From contig JBAZQB010000005.1 of the NCBI GenBank assembly GCA_041645435.1, positions 62,001 to 126,000 on the forward strand: a stretch of DNA of 64,000 nucleotides, written 5' to 3'. Shown piece after piece: positions 1 to 8,725 of this stretch. Position 1 is the first letter of the stretch. Each line of letters starts with the position of its first letter. The stretch comes from Methanoregula sp. GTDB lineage: Archaea; Halobacteriota; Methanomicrobia; Methanomicrobiales; Methanospirillaceae. Position numbers and translations under genes: made by a program. The notes under the pieces are model-generated. The model worked only from the letters and a program-made list of their open reading frames with translations. It did not search any database and had not been told where the DNA came from.

Positions 1-181
1 GGAACCGGGAGTTCGGGCTTGTCATGGGTTCGGAAAGCGGGGTGTCTACCTGCATGGCGATCTCTTCGAACTCGACCGTTGCTTCGGCATCTTCCGTCCG
101 GAGGGTCCAGCCTTTCTCTAGGATCATTTTGATGACCTGTTCGTGTGCCCGCCCGATGCTTGGCGCCCGGATGACTCTCAT
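1..181 (-). CDS. thyA: Thymidylate synthase, archaeal type (5' part only)
   Basis: The reverse strand reads from an ATG at 181 off the left edge, so only the first 60 residues are visible. They begin MRVIRAPSIGRAHEQ and continue with a TLRTEDAEATVEFEEIAM stretch, which I recognise as the N-terminus of the methanogen thymidylate synthase family that methylates dUMP to dTMP. The catalytic Cys lies outside the window. Codon use is normal. The call rests on remembered family sequence because no catalytic motif is visible. Confidence 0.7.
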   Translation of the reverse strand, partial: MRVIRAPSIGRAHEQVIKMILEKGWTLRTEDAEATVEFEEIAMQVDTPLSEPMTSPNSRF

Positions 182-970
182 GGGGGAAATGTATGTTTTG
201 GTATATTGTATATTTGTTGAAATGTGCGCTGAATACCAGGGAATTGAATATCTTAGTGTGTAAGGAACGCAGGAGATGTATGGAATCCCGTTATACGGTG
301 TTATCTGGAATATGGCGGAGTTTTCCTATACTGGATTTATAGAGGGTTCGCTTCTTACATATCTCAAAGGCTGCCACCTCTTACTGATAGAGGAGTCGGT
401 GGGGGGCATGCTTGTTCTGTCTTGGTGTAAGGGGTGGTCAAGTGTGTTATATGTAATATCGGATTATTAGGGCAGGGCAAGGGATCTTAATATTATTGTA
501 GTTTTAACTTCCTGTGTAAGAGGGACATATATTTTTTCATATGAGCTATTGTATATCAAAATTTCAGGAAATCCGGTATGCTGCATGAGGTGCTCACAGG
601 ATTAATTTCCAAAGCAAAAATGAATGTCCAATACTGTACATGTATGTACAGTATATGTCAATTAAAACAAATAATTCCAGTGCGCGACATATAACTCATT
701 CACCAAGACGGGTGCTGAAAACCGTGAATAAGGCCGGGGAAGAATCGGATAACGAAAACTCAGTTTTTATGCCTCAAATCGAAAACAGGGTCCATTTAAG
801 GCCCCAAATTCCCCAAAAAATCGACCACAAAGGATATATTAACTCTTTTACAAATACTGTTCCATATTCCGTCTAATCGGAGTATGGGGCTCGTAGAACT
901 GTTATTCGGCATCTGTCGAAACGGTTCGCGGCTTGAAATGTATGATGTAAACTTTGGAGGAACTAAACAT
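182..970. other. Long intergenic region upstream of the S-layer gene
   Basis: About 790 bases lie between two divergently read genes. Short open frames occur but none has convincing start context or recognisable sequence. The stretch is AT-richer than the genes around it, and A/T runs just before 850 could hold the promoter of the surface-protein gene. A strong ribosome-binding site (GGAGG, 956-960) precedes the ATG at 971. The length suggests a long promoter or leader for a highly expressed gene, but no specific element could be assigned. Confidence 0.5.
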
Positions 971-3793
971 ATGACTAAGCGATTAACTATTGCACTGGTT
1001 GCAGTCGCTCTGTTCGTCCTGATGGCGGTTATGCCGGTATCAGCAGCAGTAACGAACGGATCGATTATCAACCAGGGAGCAACTGTCTTCATTGGTGAAG
1101 AAGGTTTGAACTTAACCCATTTCTTAAATCAGGCTAGAAATGCTACCTTTACTTCAGTAGATGACACTTACTTAGATACTCTAACACCCGTGAACAAAAC
1201 AATCGGCTGGTGGGCATCAGCAGCATCAATTACCGCATCTGCCCCGACCAAGACCATTGATCTGTCCACTAACTACAAGTCCATGACGATTGATCCCGTA
1301 TCCTTTGGTGCCTACACTGGCAACTGGTACGTGCTCAATGGTACAACAGCCGCTGATGCGGGCAACGGGTATATCTCTGTTCAGGACCCGAGCCTTACTA
1401 TTGCGGTCTGGGACTTCAACCAAGGACTGGATGTAACGGGCAAATCGGTTCCGCAGGGAGAAGCACTTGGGTTCAAGATTAACACCAACATGTACTCTGC
1501 ACTTGACGGTGCCAAGCGATTCAATGCGCAGAATAATTCGGCACTTTCGGCCGGGAATTACCAAGGATTGTTCCCGACTCTTGCTGACGGTTACATCACT
1601 ATCTATGTGAAGGACGCAAATGGTGCGCAATACGCCTCACTGCAGATTGGAAACCTGTCCTATAACAACGCGACATCTCTCGCTAAGAAGTATGTCAACA
1701 CATCTCCCTGGACATTAGGTACGTTAACTACCAACAGCAGCGACAGGGTAACGTTCCCGGGTTACTGGGTAACTGATGCAACTGACTTCAACAACCAGTA
1801 CTTGTACCCGGTTGGTACCTACTCAGCATGGGCAGAGTCCACCCTTAACAGGATGAAGTACAATTACAAGAATGCAGGTGCAGACTACACTGGAAAGACC
1901 GTTTCCGCGACCGGCACGATCACCCTTGTCTCTGACACGGTGAAGATCGAGGCGAACAAGGACTCAGTCGTCCGCAGCAAGACGTTCTCCGTTACTGTCA
2001 CTGGTAAGCCAGCCACCTTCTACTATGTGTGGGTCAAGGGCACCAGCGCAATGAACAGCGCATACGATAACCAGCCCCCCATGGTCAATATAAACCAAGA
2101 GCTGGTTTATATGGATGTTGCCAATAACGCTACTGGCCTTGGTATCCCCGCAGATTATCCAATCGGTGGCTACTCGTTTGAAAATGCACCCTCTGCAACT
2201 CCATATATGCGCCAAGATGTTGCAACAACGACGCAAGGTACTAGCGGAAACGATGTAGCAACCTACAACAGCACTCGCTACTACGCAAAAATCAAGACTT
2301 CAAGCTCAGGTACCAGGACTGTTGAGTTCACAACTAACAACTGGACCAAGGCACAGAAGTACACGATCCGTGTAGAGAACAACCCGTCCACCGGTGTCTA
2401 CAAGAGCGATGAGGTCGATGTGAAGGTCGAGAAGGGCGCAGTCACCATCGTGGCAGCCGGCGACCAGAGCTACTACCTCGGCGAAGAGATCAAGTTCTCC
2501 GGTACCAACACCGAGTCCTACAAGACATACCTGTTCATCTCAGGTCCGAACCTGCCAACTCAGGGTGCCCAGATTCAGGGTACTAACCCGAGATCTGATG
2601 CGACCAACGTTGCATCTGGAACCGCAGGAGTGGAAGATGGAAATGCAGCCTCCTTCAAGTCAGTTGATGTCAATGGTGACAACACCTGGTCCTGGAAGTG
2701 GGGAACCTCAGCCATTGCACTCGATGCAGGCACGTACACCATCTACGCAGTAAGCCAGCCTCGCACTGCAGCAAGCAACAACCTTGCAAACACTGCATTC
2801 GGAACGGTCTCAATCATCATCAAGAAGCCGTTCGTATCAGCAACCGCATCCCAGTCTACTGTCGCACAGGGTGACAAGATCTTCATCACCGGTACCGCAC
2901 AAGGTAACCCGACAGGTGTCAAGATCTGGATCCTCGGTAAGAACTACCCGACTGACGCCAATGGTGTCAAGGATGAATCTGTGAATGCAGACGCCTCGTT
3001 CAAATACGAGGTTACGCAGGCAACCACCAAGAATCTCTACCCCGGTCAGTACTTCGTTGTCGTTCAGCACCCGATGCAGAACAATGTGTTCGATATCCGG
3101 TTGAATGGAAACGATGTCTGGAACTACCAGAGCCAAGTAACCGGTGTAGCAGCTGGATCAAAGATCTTCGCCTTACTCGGAGCAGGAAGCCTGCAGGGAT
3201 CCGACGCAGCTGAAGCACTTGTCCAGGGAATCAACGACCCCAACGTCGATGATACCTACACCAAGCTCCAGTTCCTCGTTGAGGTACCCGTCATCCGTAT
3301 CGACCCGATTGGCGACAAGCACGTTGGTGACAAGTTCACTATCACTGCATCGACCAACCTCGCGGTAGATGACGAAGTCCTTATCGAGGTCTACTCATCA
3401 TCATTCAAGCCGACTCAGAAGAGCCAGAGCGGCGAGTTCAGCGGAGCAACCGGCACCGTCAAGGTCACCAAGGGTGACAGCGGCATGAACAAACTCTCGT
3501 TCGATGTTGACTCATCAACATTCAAACCAGACGAGTACATTGTTACTGAAGACGCAATTCTCCAGGTAGCAACTGCCACTGCACTGTTCAATGTTCTTGA
3601 AGGCGCAGCACCTGTTGTCACAACCAAAGCACCGGTTGTAACAACCGTAGCACCCGTTGTAACCACTGCAGCACCCGTTGTAACCACCGCAGTCCCAGTC
3701 ACGACAACCCCCAAGCCGGCACCCGGCTACGGTGCGTTGATCGCATTGATTGGTCTCGGCGCAGTTGCGTTCATCGTTGTGCGCAGGCACTGA
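971..3793 (+). CDS. S-layer-type surface glycoprotein with C-terminal membrane anchor
   Basis: This is a 940-residue exported protein, probably the cell-surface lattice protein or a close relative. The ATG at 971 is preferred over an upstream in-frame start at 884 because GGAGG sits 11 bases before it and it opens directly into a signal peptide (residues 1 to about 25, ending PVSAA). The segment after the signal (INQGATVFIGEEGLNLTHFL) fits the DUF3821-type domain of Methanomicrobiales surface proteins. Beta-rich repeated modules follow, rich in N-x-S/T sequons. A Val/Thr/Pro spacer and PAPGYGALIALIGLGAVAF plus Arg-Arg-His form a sorting/anchor signal resembling PGF-CTERM but with PGY. A module around residues 500-600 recurs in the protein at 36780. 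Confidence 0.85.
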   Translation: MTKRLTIALVAVALFVLMAVMPVSAAVTNGSIINQGATVFIGEEGLNLTHFLNQARNATFTSVDDTYLDTLTPVNKTIGWWASAASITASAPTKTIDLSTNYKSMTIDPVSFGAYTGNWYVLNGTTAADAGNGYISVQDPSLTIAVWDFNQGLDVTGKSVPQGEALGFKINTNMYSALDGAKRFNAQNNSALSAGNYQGLFPTLADGYITIYVKDANGAQYASLQIGNLSYNNATSLAKKYVNTSPWTLGTLTTNSSDRVTFPGYWVTDATDFNNQYLYPVGTYSAWAESTLNRMKYNYKNAGADYTGKTVSATGTITLVSDTVKIEANKDSVVRSKTFSVTVTGKPATFYYVWVKGTSAMNSAYDNQPPMVNINQELVYMDVANNATGLGIPADYPIGGYSFENAPSATPYMRQDVATTTQGTSGNDVATYNSTRYYAKIKTSSSGTRTVEFTTNNWTKAQKYTIRVENNPSTGVYKSDEVDVKVEKGAVTIVAAGDQSYYLGEEIKFSGTNTESYKTYLFISGPNLPTQGAQIQGTNPRSDATNVASGTAGVEDGNAASFKSVDVNGDNTWSWKWGTSAIALDAGTYTIYAVSQPRTAASNNLANTAFGTVSIIIKKPFVSATASQSTVAQGDKIFITGTAQGNPTGVKIWILGKNYPTDANGVKDESVNADASFKYEVTQATTKNLYPGQYFVVVQHPMQNNVFDIRLNGNDVWNYQSQVTGVAAGSKIFALLGAGSLQGSDAAEALVQGINDPNVDDTYTKLQFLVEVPVIRIDPIGDKHVGDKFTITASTNLAVDDEVLIEVYSSSFKPTQKSQSGEFSGATGTVKVTKGDSGMNKLSFDVDSSTFKPDEYIVTEDAILQVATATALFNVLEGAAPVVTTKAPVVTTVAPVVTTAAPVVTTAVPVTTTPKPAPGYGALIALIGLGAVAFIVVRRH

Positions 3794-3810
3794 ACTAACA
3801 TCTAAAAATC

Positions 3811-3818
3811 TTTTTTTT
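3811..3818 (+). terminator. Oligo-T terminator after the S-layer gene
   Basis: Eight consecutive T residues lie 17 bases after the stop codon, the usual form of an archaeal intrinsic terminator. The rest of the gap to 4066 shows nothing else recognisable. Confidence 0.6.
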
Positions 3819-4065
3819 ATTTGCAGATTTCAAAAATCAGGCATTATCCGCAGGGCTTTCCTGTATATCTGATGAAAATGTCCTGATGGATTTTCATGCC
3901 AGATCCTATCCTATCGTTCGTTTGTTTTACTTACTATCAGGATTTTCTCCGTTTTTTGCCTCTGTAACCGGTCCGCCGTGGCACCTTTTATTGCCAGAGC
4001 GGCTAACGTAGATGTAATCATGATGCATCCAGTAAAGGGCATCATTACCTTTGGAGGGACTGGCA

Positions 4066-5589
4066 GTGAAATTCAGTGCAAAAATTCTGGATATAGCAAC
4101 GCGAGGTGTACTTCTCAACCGGGCTGATGCCCGCAGCATCGGAGTACTTGATGGTGATCGCGTCCAGGTAATAAACTCAAAAAACAGCATATCAGCAGCA
4201 GCATTAGTGAACACAACGTCAACGATTGCGCAGCAGGGTACTGTTGGAATATACCGGATAACCAATGAACGCCTGCATCTCGAAGGCGGTGAAGAGATAG
4301 AGATCCGTGAAGCACGGAGACCCGCATCTCTTGACTTTATCAAAAAGAAGATGGATGGCATCAGGCTCACCAAAGAAGAGACACTAACTATCATCAAGGA
4401 TGTAGTCAGCGACGATTTATCTCCGGCCGAATTGACCGCATTTATCACAGCATCCTATATCAACCCGCTCGATATGGATGAGGTGGAACATCTCACCCGA
4501 GCAATGGTTGAGACGGGGGAACAGATCAAGTTTGCATCACGCCCGATTGTTGATAAACATTCGATTGGGGGTGTACCGGGCAACAAGATCTCGCTCCTTG
4601 TAGTGCCCATCATCGCTGCAAGCGGCCTGAAAATACCAAAGACAAGCTCCCGGGCAATCACCGGTGCCGGAGGTACTGCCGATCTCATGGAAGTCCTTGC
4701 CTTTGTTGAGTTCTCTGCCGGTGAAGTCCAACAGATGACCGAAAAAGTAGGCGGTGCAATTGTCTGGGGCGGTGCCACGAATATTGCACCTGCCGATGAT
4801 CGCATTATCATCCAGGAATATCCCTTCAAGATTGATGCCAGAGGTCAGATGCTTGCCAGTGTCATGGCAAAAAAATTTGCCGTGGGTGCAAATCTTGTGG
4901 TGATTGATATTCCCGTGGGTCTGCATACCAAAGTTGCGACCATGGCGGAAGGGAGAAAACTCGCCCGGGAGTTTATTGAACTGGGCGAACGGCTCAATAT
5001 GAAAGTTGAATGTGCTCTTACGTATGGGGATATTCCCGTAGGGCACAGTATCGGGCCAAAACTTGAGGTAAAAGAAGCCCTCCGGGTACTTGAGGGGGCG
5101 ACGGAGCCGAACTCATTTATCCAGAAGAGTATCTCGCTTGCAGGGATCGCGTTTGAAATGTCAGGAAAAGCTGCTCGGGGAACCGGAGCAGCAATGGCAC
5201 AGGAGATCCTCACAAAAGGAAAAGCGCTTGAAAAATTCCGCCAGATTATTGAGATACAGGGAGGAGATCCTACGGTAAAGTCCGAGGATATTGTTCCTGG
5301 TGAACACCAGTATGTGGTAAAAGCCCCGGCTTCAGGGTATGTAATTGAGATGAACAACCGTTCTCTTGTCACTCTTGCCAGGACGGCAGGAGCCCCCCAG
5401 GATCGGGGTGCCGGTATTCTCCTGCACGCAAAAAAGGGCAAGCTTGTCAAAGCCGGAGAACCGCTCTTTACCCTGTATGCTGAACGGAACTGGCGTCTCC
5501 AGAATGCAATTGAGGAAGGAAGGCGTCTGATGCCGGTGCTTGTCGAAGGCATGCTTCTTGATCGTGTGCCCTCAATTTCAGAGATTTAG
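4066..5589 (+). CDS. deoA: AMP phosphorylase (thymidine phosphorylase family)
   Basis: It phosphorolyses nucleoside monophosphates to ribose-1,5-bisphosphate and base, the first step of the archaeal pentose-bisphosphate/Rubisco AMP-salvage pathway. The start is taken as GTG at 4066, where GGAGGG lies 8 bases upstream and the protein begins MKFSAKILDI like family members; a TTG at 4051 is in frame but inside the ribosome-binding site. The protein has 507 residues, the normal length, with an N-terminal archaeal extension and then the pyrimidine phosphorylase core. The phosphate-binding KHSIGGVPGNK and the AITGAGGTADLMEVL segment are intact. It appears to be transcribed alone. Confidence 0.93.
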   Translation: MKFSAKILDIATRGVLLNRADARSIGVLDGDRVQVINSKNSISAAALVNTTSTIAQQGTVGIYRITNERLHLEGGEEIEIREARRPASLDFIKKKMDGIRLTKEETLTIIKDVVSDDLSPAELTAFITASYINPLDMDEVEHLTRAMVETGEQIKFASRPIVDKHSIGGVPGNKISLLVVPIIAASGLKIPKTSSRAITGAGGTADLMEVLAFVEFSAGEVQQMTEKVGGAIVWGGATNIAPADDRIIIQEYPFKIDARGQMLASVMAKKFAVGANLVVIDIPVGLHTKVATMAEGRKLAREFIELGERLNMKVECALTYGDIPVGHSIGPKLEVKEALRVLEGATEPNSFIQKSISLAGIAFEMSGKAARGTGAAMAQEILTKGKALEKFRQIIEIQGGDPTVKSEDIVPGEHQYVVKAPASGYVIEMNNRSLVTLARTAGAPQDRGAGILLHAKKGKLVKAGEPLFTLYAERNWRLQNAIEEGRRLMPVLVEGMLLDRVPSISEI

Positions 5590-5629
5590 ACCGATTGGCT
5601 GATATATGAGCAGGTAGCGATAATTTATC

Positions 5630-7021
5630 ATGTATAGTCATAGGCATCGTTTCCTTTTTGCTCTGCTGTGTCTGATCCTTCTCTGCAGCTCTGTACAGGC
5701 AACGAACCTGCAGATAACTGTGCAGGACAGTATTGATAACACCTCGATCCCTCATGCAACGGTATTTGTCAATGGCGCCAACTTTGCCCGGGCAAATAAT
5801 CTCGGCCAGGTGTATCTCACTCATTCCGGATTGAATGATCTGAATATTCTGGTTTCAATGAATGGTTATGATGACTGGAACCGGTTGGTAAGCAGAAACG
5901 AAACATCGCTCCTTGTTAACCTGACCAGAAAAAGCCTCTCCCTCAAAGTGATACTTTACGATTCTGACACCTATCTGCCGGTTTCAGGAGCCCTTGTGAA
6001 TATCTCTGCAGAGAATTCGACACAGGCAAAGAATACAGATGCCACCGGTTCTGCAACCTTTGGTGTGAAAGCTACAACCCTGTATTCAGTTGATATTACT
6101 GCTGCCAGCTATCAGCCACGCAGCGGAACTGTGGATATGGATACCGAGAACCGGGAGATTCAATACTGGTTACTTTCGGGAAACCGTTTTGCTATTGAGA
6201 TTAAAGATAAGGATGGAAAAGCACCGGTTTCGGATGCAGAAGTGAGAATTAATTCAGTGCTTATTGGAAAAACTGATGCCAAAGGAAGACTGATTATCCC
6301 GGTTACCCGTGGAAAAACCAATTTAATTGAGATCACGAAAACCGGTTACCAGCCATTAACCGAATCCCGGGTAATCAGTGATGCCGATGCCATCTATTCT
6401 GTTGAAATAACCAAAGCCTCCATTGGTGCGTTTATTTACGTTTTTGATGAAAACCGGGTCGCGATCAATGGTGCGGATGTTTATATCAATGGCAATTTGT
6501 CGGGGACTACCAACCAGTATGGACGCAGTACTTTTCCCAAGCTGGTGTCGGGAACGTATCCCGTTGAGATCAGAAAGGCGGGGTATGTGAGCGTAAGCCG
6601 CCCGATCCAGGTGACAAACCCCAATGAGGATTATTCGTTTGAGATGACATTTGAAAACGCCGATCTCACCCTCTTTGTCAAGGATAATGAGCAGAAAATT
6701 GTTCCGAATGCCAGCATCTCCCTCAATGGCAATGCTCTTGGAGTCACTGATGATCGCGGGCAGTACAGCACCAAACTGAAATTTAATACCGTCTACAATA
6801 TTTCAGCCTCAAAGGATGGTTACCAACCGGCATCGATCCAGAAAGAAGTCATTCAGGGGAATGCAACTGCATCCGCGACTCTCACTCTGGAAAAGAATCT
6901 TGACTGGGGACTGATCACGATAATTGCAGCAGGAGTAGTGGGCGTTCTTGTGCTGTTTGCGGTAATCAGGATGCTTGGTCACCGGAACCGGCGTCATATC
7001 ATAAGAAGAAACGACATATAA
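5630..7021 (+). CDS. Membrane-anchored surface protein with carboxypeptidase-regulatory/PEGA-like repeats
   Basis: The 463-residue protein has a signal peptide (residues 1-25, ending SSVQA). It carries five beta-sandwich repeats of roughly 80-90 residues, each with a pattern like V-x-D-x-x-x-x-P-x-x-x-A-x-V-x-x-N-G followed by T-D-x-x-G. A single C-terminal membrane helix (about residues 425-447) precedes a basic tail (HRNRRHIIRR). This architecture is typical of extracellular adhesion or wall-associated proteins of methanogens. The anchor orients the repeats outside the cell. Ligand or partner is unknown, and no catalytic motif is seen. Confidence 0.8.
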   Translation: MYSHRHRFLFALLCLILLCSSVQATNLQITVQDSIDNTSIPHATVFVNGANFARANNLGQVYLTHSGLNDLNILVSMNGYDDWNRLVSRNETSLLVNLTRKSLSLKVILYDSDTYLPVSGALVNISAENSTQAKNTDATGSATFGVKATTLYSVDITAASYQPRSGTVDMDTENREIQYWLLSGNRFAIEIKDKDGKAPVSDAEVRINSVLIGKTDAKGRLIIPVTRGKTNLIEITKTGYQPLTESRVISDADAIYSVEITKASIGAFIYVFDENRVAINGADVYINGNLSGTTNQYGRSTFPKLVSGTYPVEIRKAGYVSVSRPIQVTNPNEDYSFEMTFENADLTLFVKDNEQKIVPNASISLNGNALGVTDDRGQYSTKLKFNTVYNISASKDGYQPASIQKEVIQGNATASATLTLEKNLDWGLITIIAAGVVGVLVLFAVIRMLGHRNRRHIIRRNDI

Positions 7022-7197
7022 TCTATTTTTTAGCTGTTTTTAAAAGTATTATTAAAAAGTGCAATCTTAGGAAGTGCTCTGCCCTATCAGAGTAATCGCT
7101 ACGAATCCTGATACCAATACTATCATCATAGGACCAGAACCGTTGGGGGCTTAAAAAAAATATCAGGACGGAAATTTTGGAAAATTTTTAGAAAAAA

Positions 7198-7269
7198 CGG
7201 ACCCAGCGGGAATCGAACCCGCGTCCTTGGGTTCGAAGCCCAAGAGGATGTCCTCTACCCCATGGATCC
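7198..7269 (-). tRNA. tRNA-Arg (anticodon UCG)
   Basis: Read on the minus strand, a 7-bp acceptor stem (GGATCCA with TGGGTCC, one G-U) encloses a D arm containing GG, and a 5-bp anticodon stem TTGGG/CCCAA with loop CTTCGAA. It also has a 4-base variable region and a T stem GCGGG/CCCGC with loop TTCGATT, and ends in discriminator G. The anticodon TCG reads CGA Arg codons. The 3' CCA is not encoded and no intron is visible. It lies divergent from the dUTPase-like gene at 7326. Confidence 0.93.
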
Positions 7270-7325
7270 TTCTCATCTTCTTTACATCAAAAGATATTAA
7301 GCATTTTCTACCGATACACTACTGA

Positions 7326-7763
7326 ATGATTCTGTCTGCACCAGAAATTGAGCGCCGTCTCGACCTCGACAGCGCAGCAGGAAAACTTATAATCATCCCG
7401 TATGGGGCAGAATGCCAGCAACCCGCATCTTATGATCTACGCGCTTCTGGTAATATTGTACTCGAACGGGGCGTATGTACTCTCGTCTCGACACTGGAAT
7501 GGGTTGAACTCCCCATGGATATTGCCGGAACACTGCGGTGCAGGTCATCGATGGGAAGACGTGGTGTATTGCTGGGTGCAGGTTTTGTGGATCCGGGTTT
7601 TCGAGGGCAGCTGACGCTCTGCCTGACCAATATGGGTGCAGATACATTACCTGTACATAAGAATGATCGGATTGTCCAGATGGTTCTTCATGAGGTGCGG
7701 GAAGGAACGCAGTTGTATGCGGGGCGTTACCAGGATAGCAAGGGTGTCGTGGAGGCGAAGTGA
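7326..7763 (+). CDS. dUTPase/dCTP deaminase family protein
   Basis: This 145-residue trimeric-dUTPase-fold protein controls dUTP/dCTP pools. RSSMGRRGVLLGAGFVDPGF and the following GQLTL stretch match the SSxGRxG and I/VDPGFxG motifs of the DCD/DUT family. It is shorter than archaeal bifunctional DCD-DUT proteins (about 200 residues). The position normally held by the catalytic Glu of dCTP deaminase, just after the GQLTL strand, reads Cys, so deamination is doubtful and a dUTPase role is more likely. Its stop overlaps the start of nrpR, indicating one transcript. Confidence 0.8.
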   Translation: MILSAPEIERRLDLDSAAGKLIIIPYGAECQQPASYDLRASGNIVLERGVCTLVSTLEWVELPMDIAGTLRCRSSMGRRGVLLGAGFVDPGFRGQLTLCLTNMGADTLPVHKNDRIVQMVLHEVREGTQLYAGRYQDSKGVVEAK

Positions 7764-8716
7764 TCGTGATTCGTACCGAGAGGAAATATATCGAGATTTT
7801 AAGGATCTTAAAAGAGCATAGTGAGCCTGTTGGGGCAAAACGACTTTCGGAACTTATGGCAGAGCGGGGTTTTGTTCTGAGTGACCGTGCGGTCCAGTAT
7901 TATCTCAGTTATCTTGATACAATGGGATTTACCGAGAAGATCGGGAACCTGGGAAGAGTATTAACCCCTCTTGGCCGGGATGAAACCGACAATGCCCTTG
8001 TTGACGACAGGATCGGATTCATCATATCTAAACTCGAGCGACTTGCATACCGGAGCACGTTTGATCCGGAGACCGTCACCGGAGATGTGGCATATAATCT
8101 CTCGATTGTGCCTGCAGAGTCGATGGAAAAGGTCACCGTTGCATTTGATGAAGTGGTAAAATCCGGCTGTGGATTCTTTAACTCTTACCGGATTATTGAT
8201 CGCGATCCCCGGATACCTCATGGCTCAATAGGTTTTATTACCCTCTGCAGTATCTCCATGGACGGGGTATTCCAGAGAAAGGGAATTCCGGTTAAGATGG
8301 CGTTCGGGGGAAGACTGGAAATCGAACAGGGCGAACCCAAACGCTTCAGGGATCTGATCGGATACCGGGGAACAACCATCGATCCGCTGGAACTCTTTAT
8401 CTCTTCAGGTCTCACCTCCATTTCCAGTTTCGCCCGGACAAAAACCGGTATTGCGCTCGCAAACGTCCGCGAAGTTCCCTGCGCTGCGAAAAAGCAGGTA
8501 GAAGAGACCATTCAACTGATGAACAACTGCGGCTTTGTCTTTCCCGTGACTTTAGGAACGCAGGTCTTCAATTTACCCAACAATCCGTACAGGCTCTCAA
8601 TTGTTGCTTTCAGTGGGCTGAATTATATTGGAAATACTGTTGAGCATGGCATTGAGATCAAAACAGAGATCGGGGCCGGCAATATTCCGTTTTCAAAAGT
8701 GATGGAGACCAACTGA
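7760..8716 (+). CDS. nrpR: NrpR-type nitrogen repressor (HTH plus one NrpR/DUF128 domain)
   Basis: NrpR represses nitrogen-assimilation genes in methanogens and is released by 2-oxoglutarate. Residues 1 to about 70 form a winged helix (RKYIEILRILKEHSEPVGAK, then RAVQYYLSYLDTMG), followed by one NrpR ligand-binding domain up to residue 318. Some methanogens have two such domains in one chain or split across two genes; here only one is present, so a partner elsewhere is possible. It starts with GTG overlapping the upstream stop (GTGA), so it is probably translationally coupled to the dUTPase-like gene. Confidence 0.9.
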   Translation: MIVIRTERKYIEILRILKEHSEPVGAKRLSELMAERGFVLSDRAVQYYLSYLDTMGFTEKIGNLGRVLTPLGRDETDNALVDDRIGFIISKLERLAYRSTFDPETVTGDVAYNLSIVPAESMEKVTVAFDEVVKSGCGFFNSYRIIDRDPRIPHGSIGFITLCSISMDGVFQRKGIPVKMAFGGRLEIEQGEPKRFRDLIGYRGTTIDPLELFISSGLTSISSFARTKTGIALANVREVPCAAKKQVEETIQLMNNCGFVFPVTLGTQVFNLPNNPYRLSIVAFSGLNYIGNTVEHGIEIKTEIGAGNIPFSKVMETN

Positions 8717-8725
8717 TCCCTTCGA

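Noticed and set aside
640..876. 78-codon frame upstream of the S-layer gene
   Set aside because: No start context and composition like spacer DNA.
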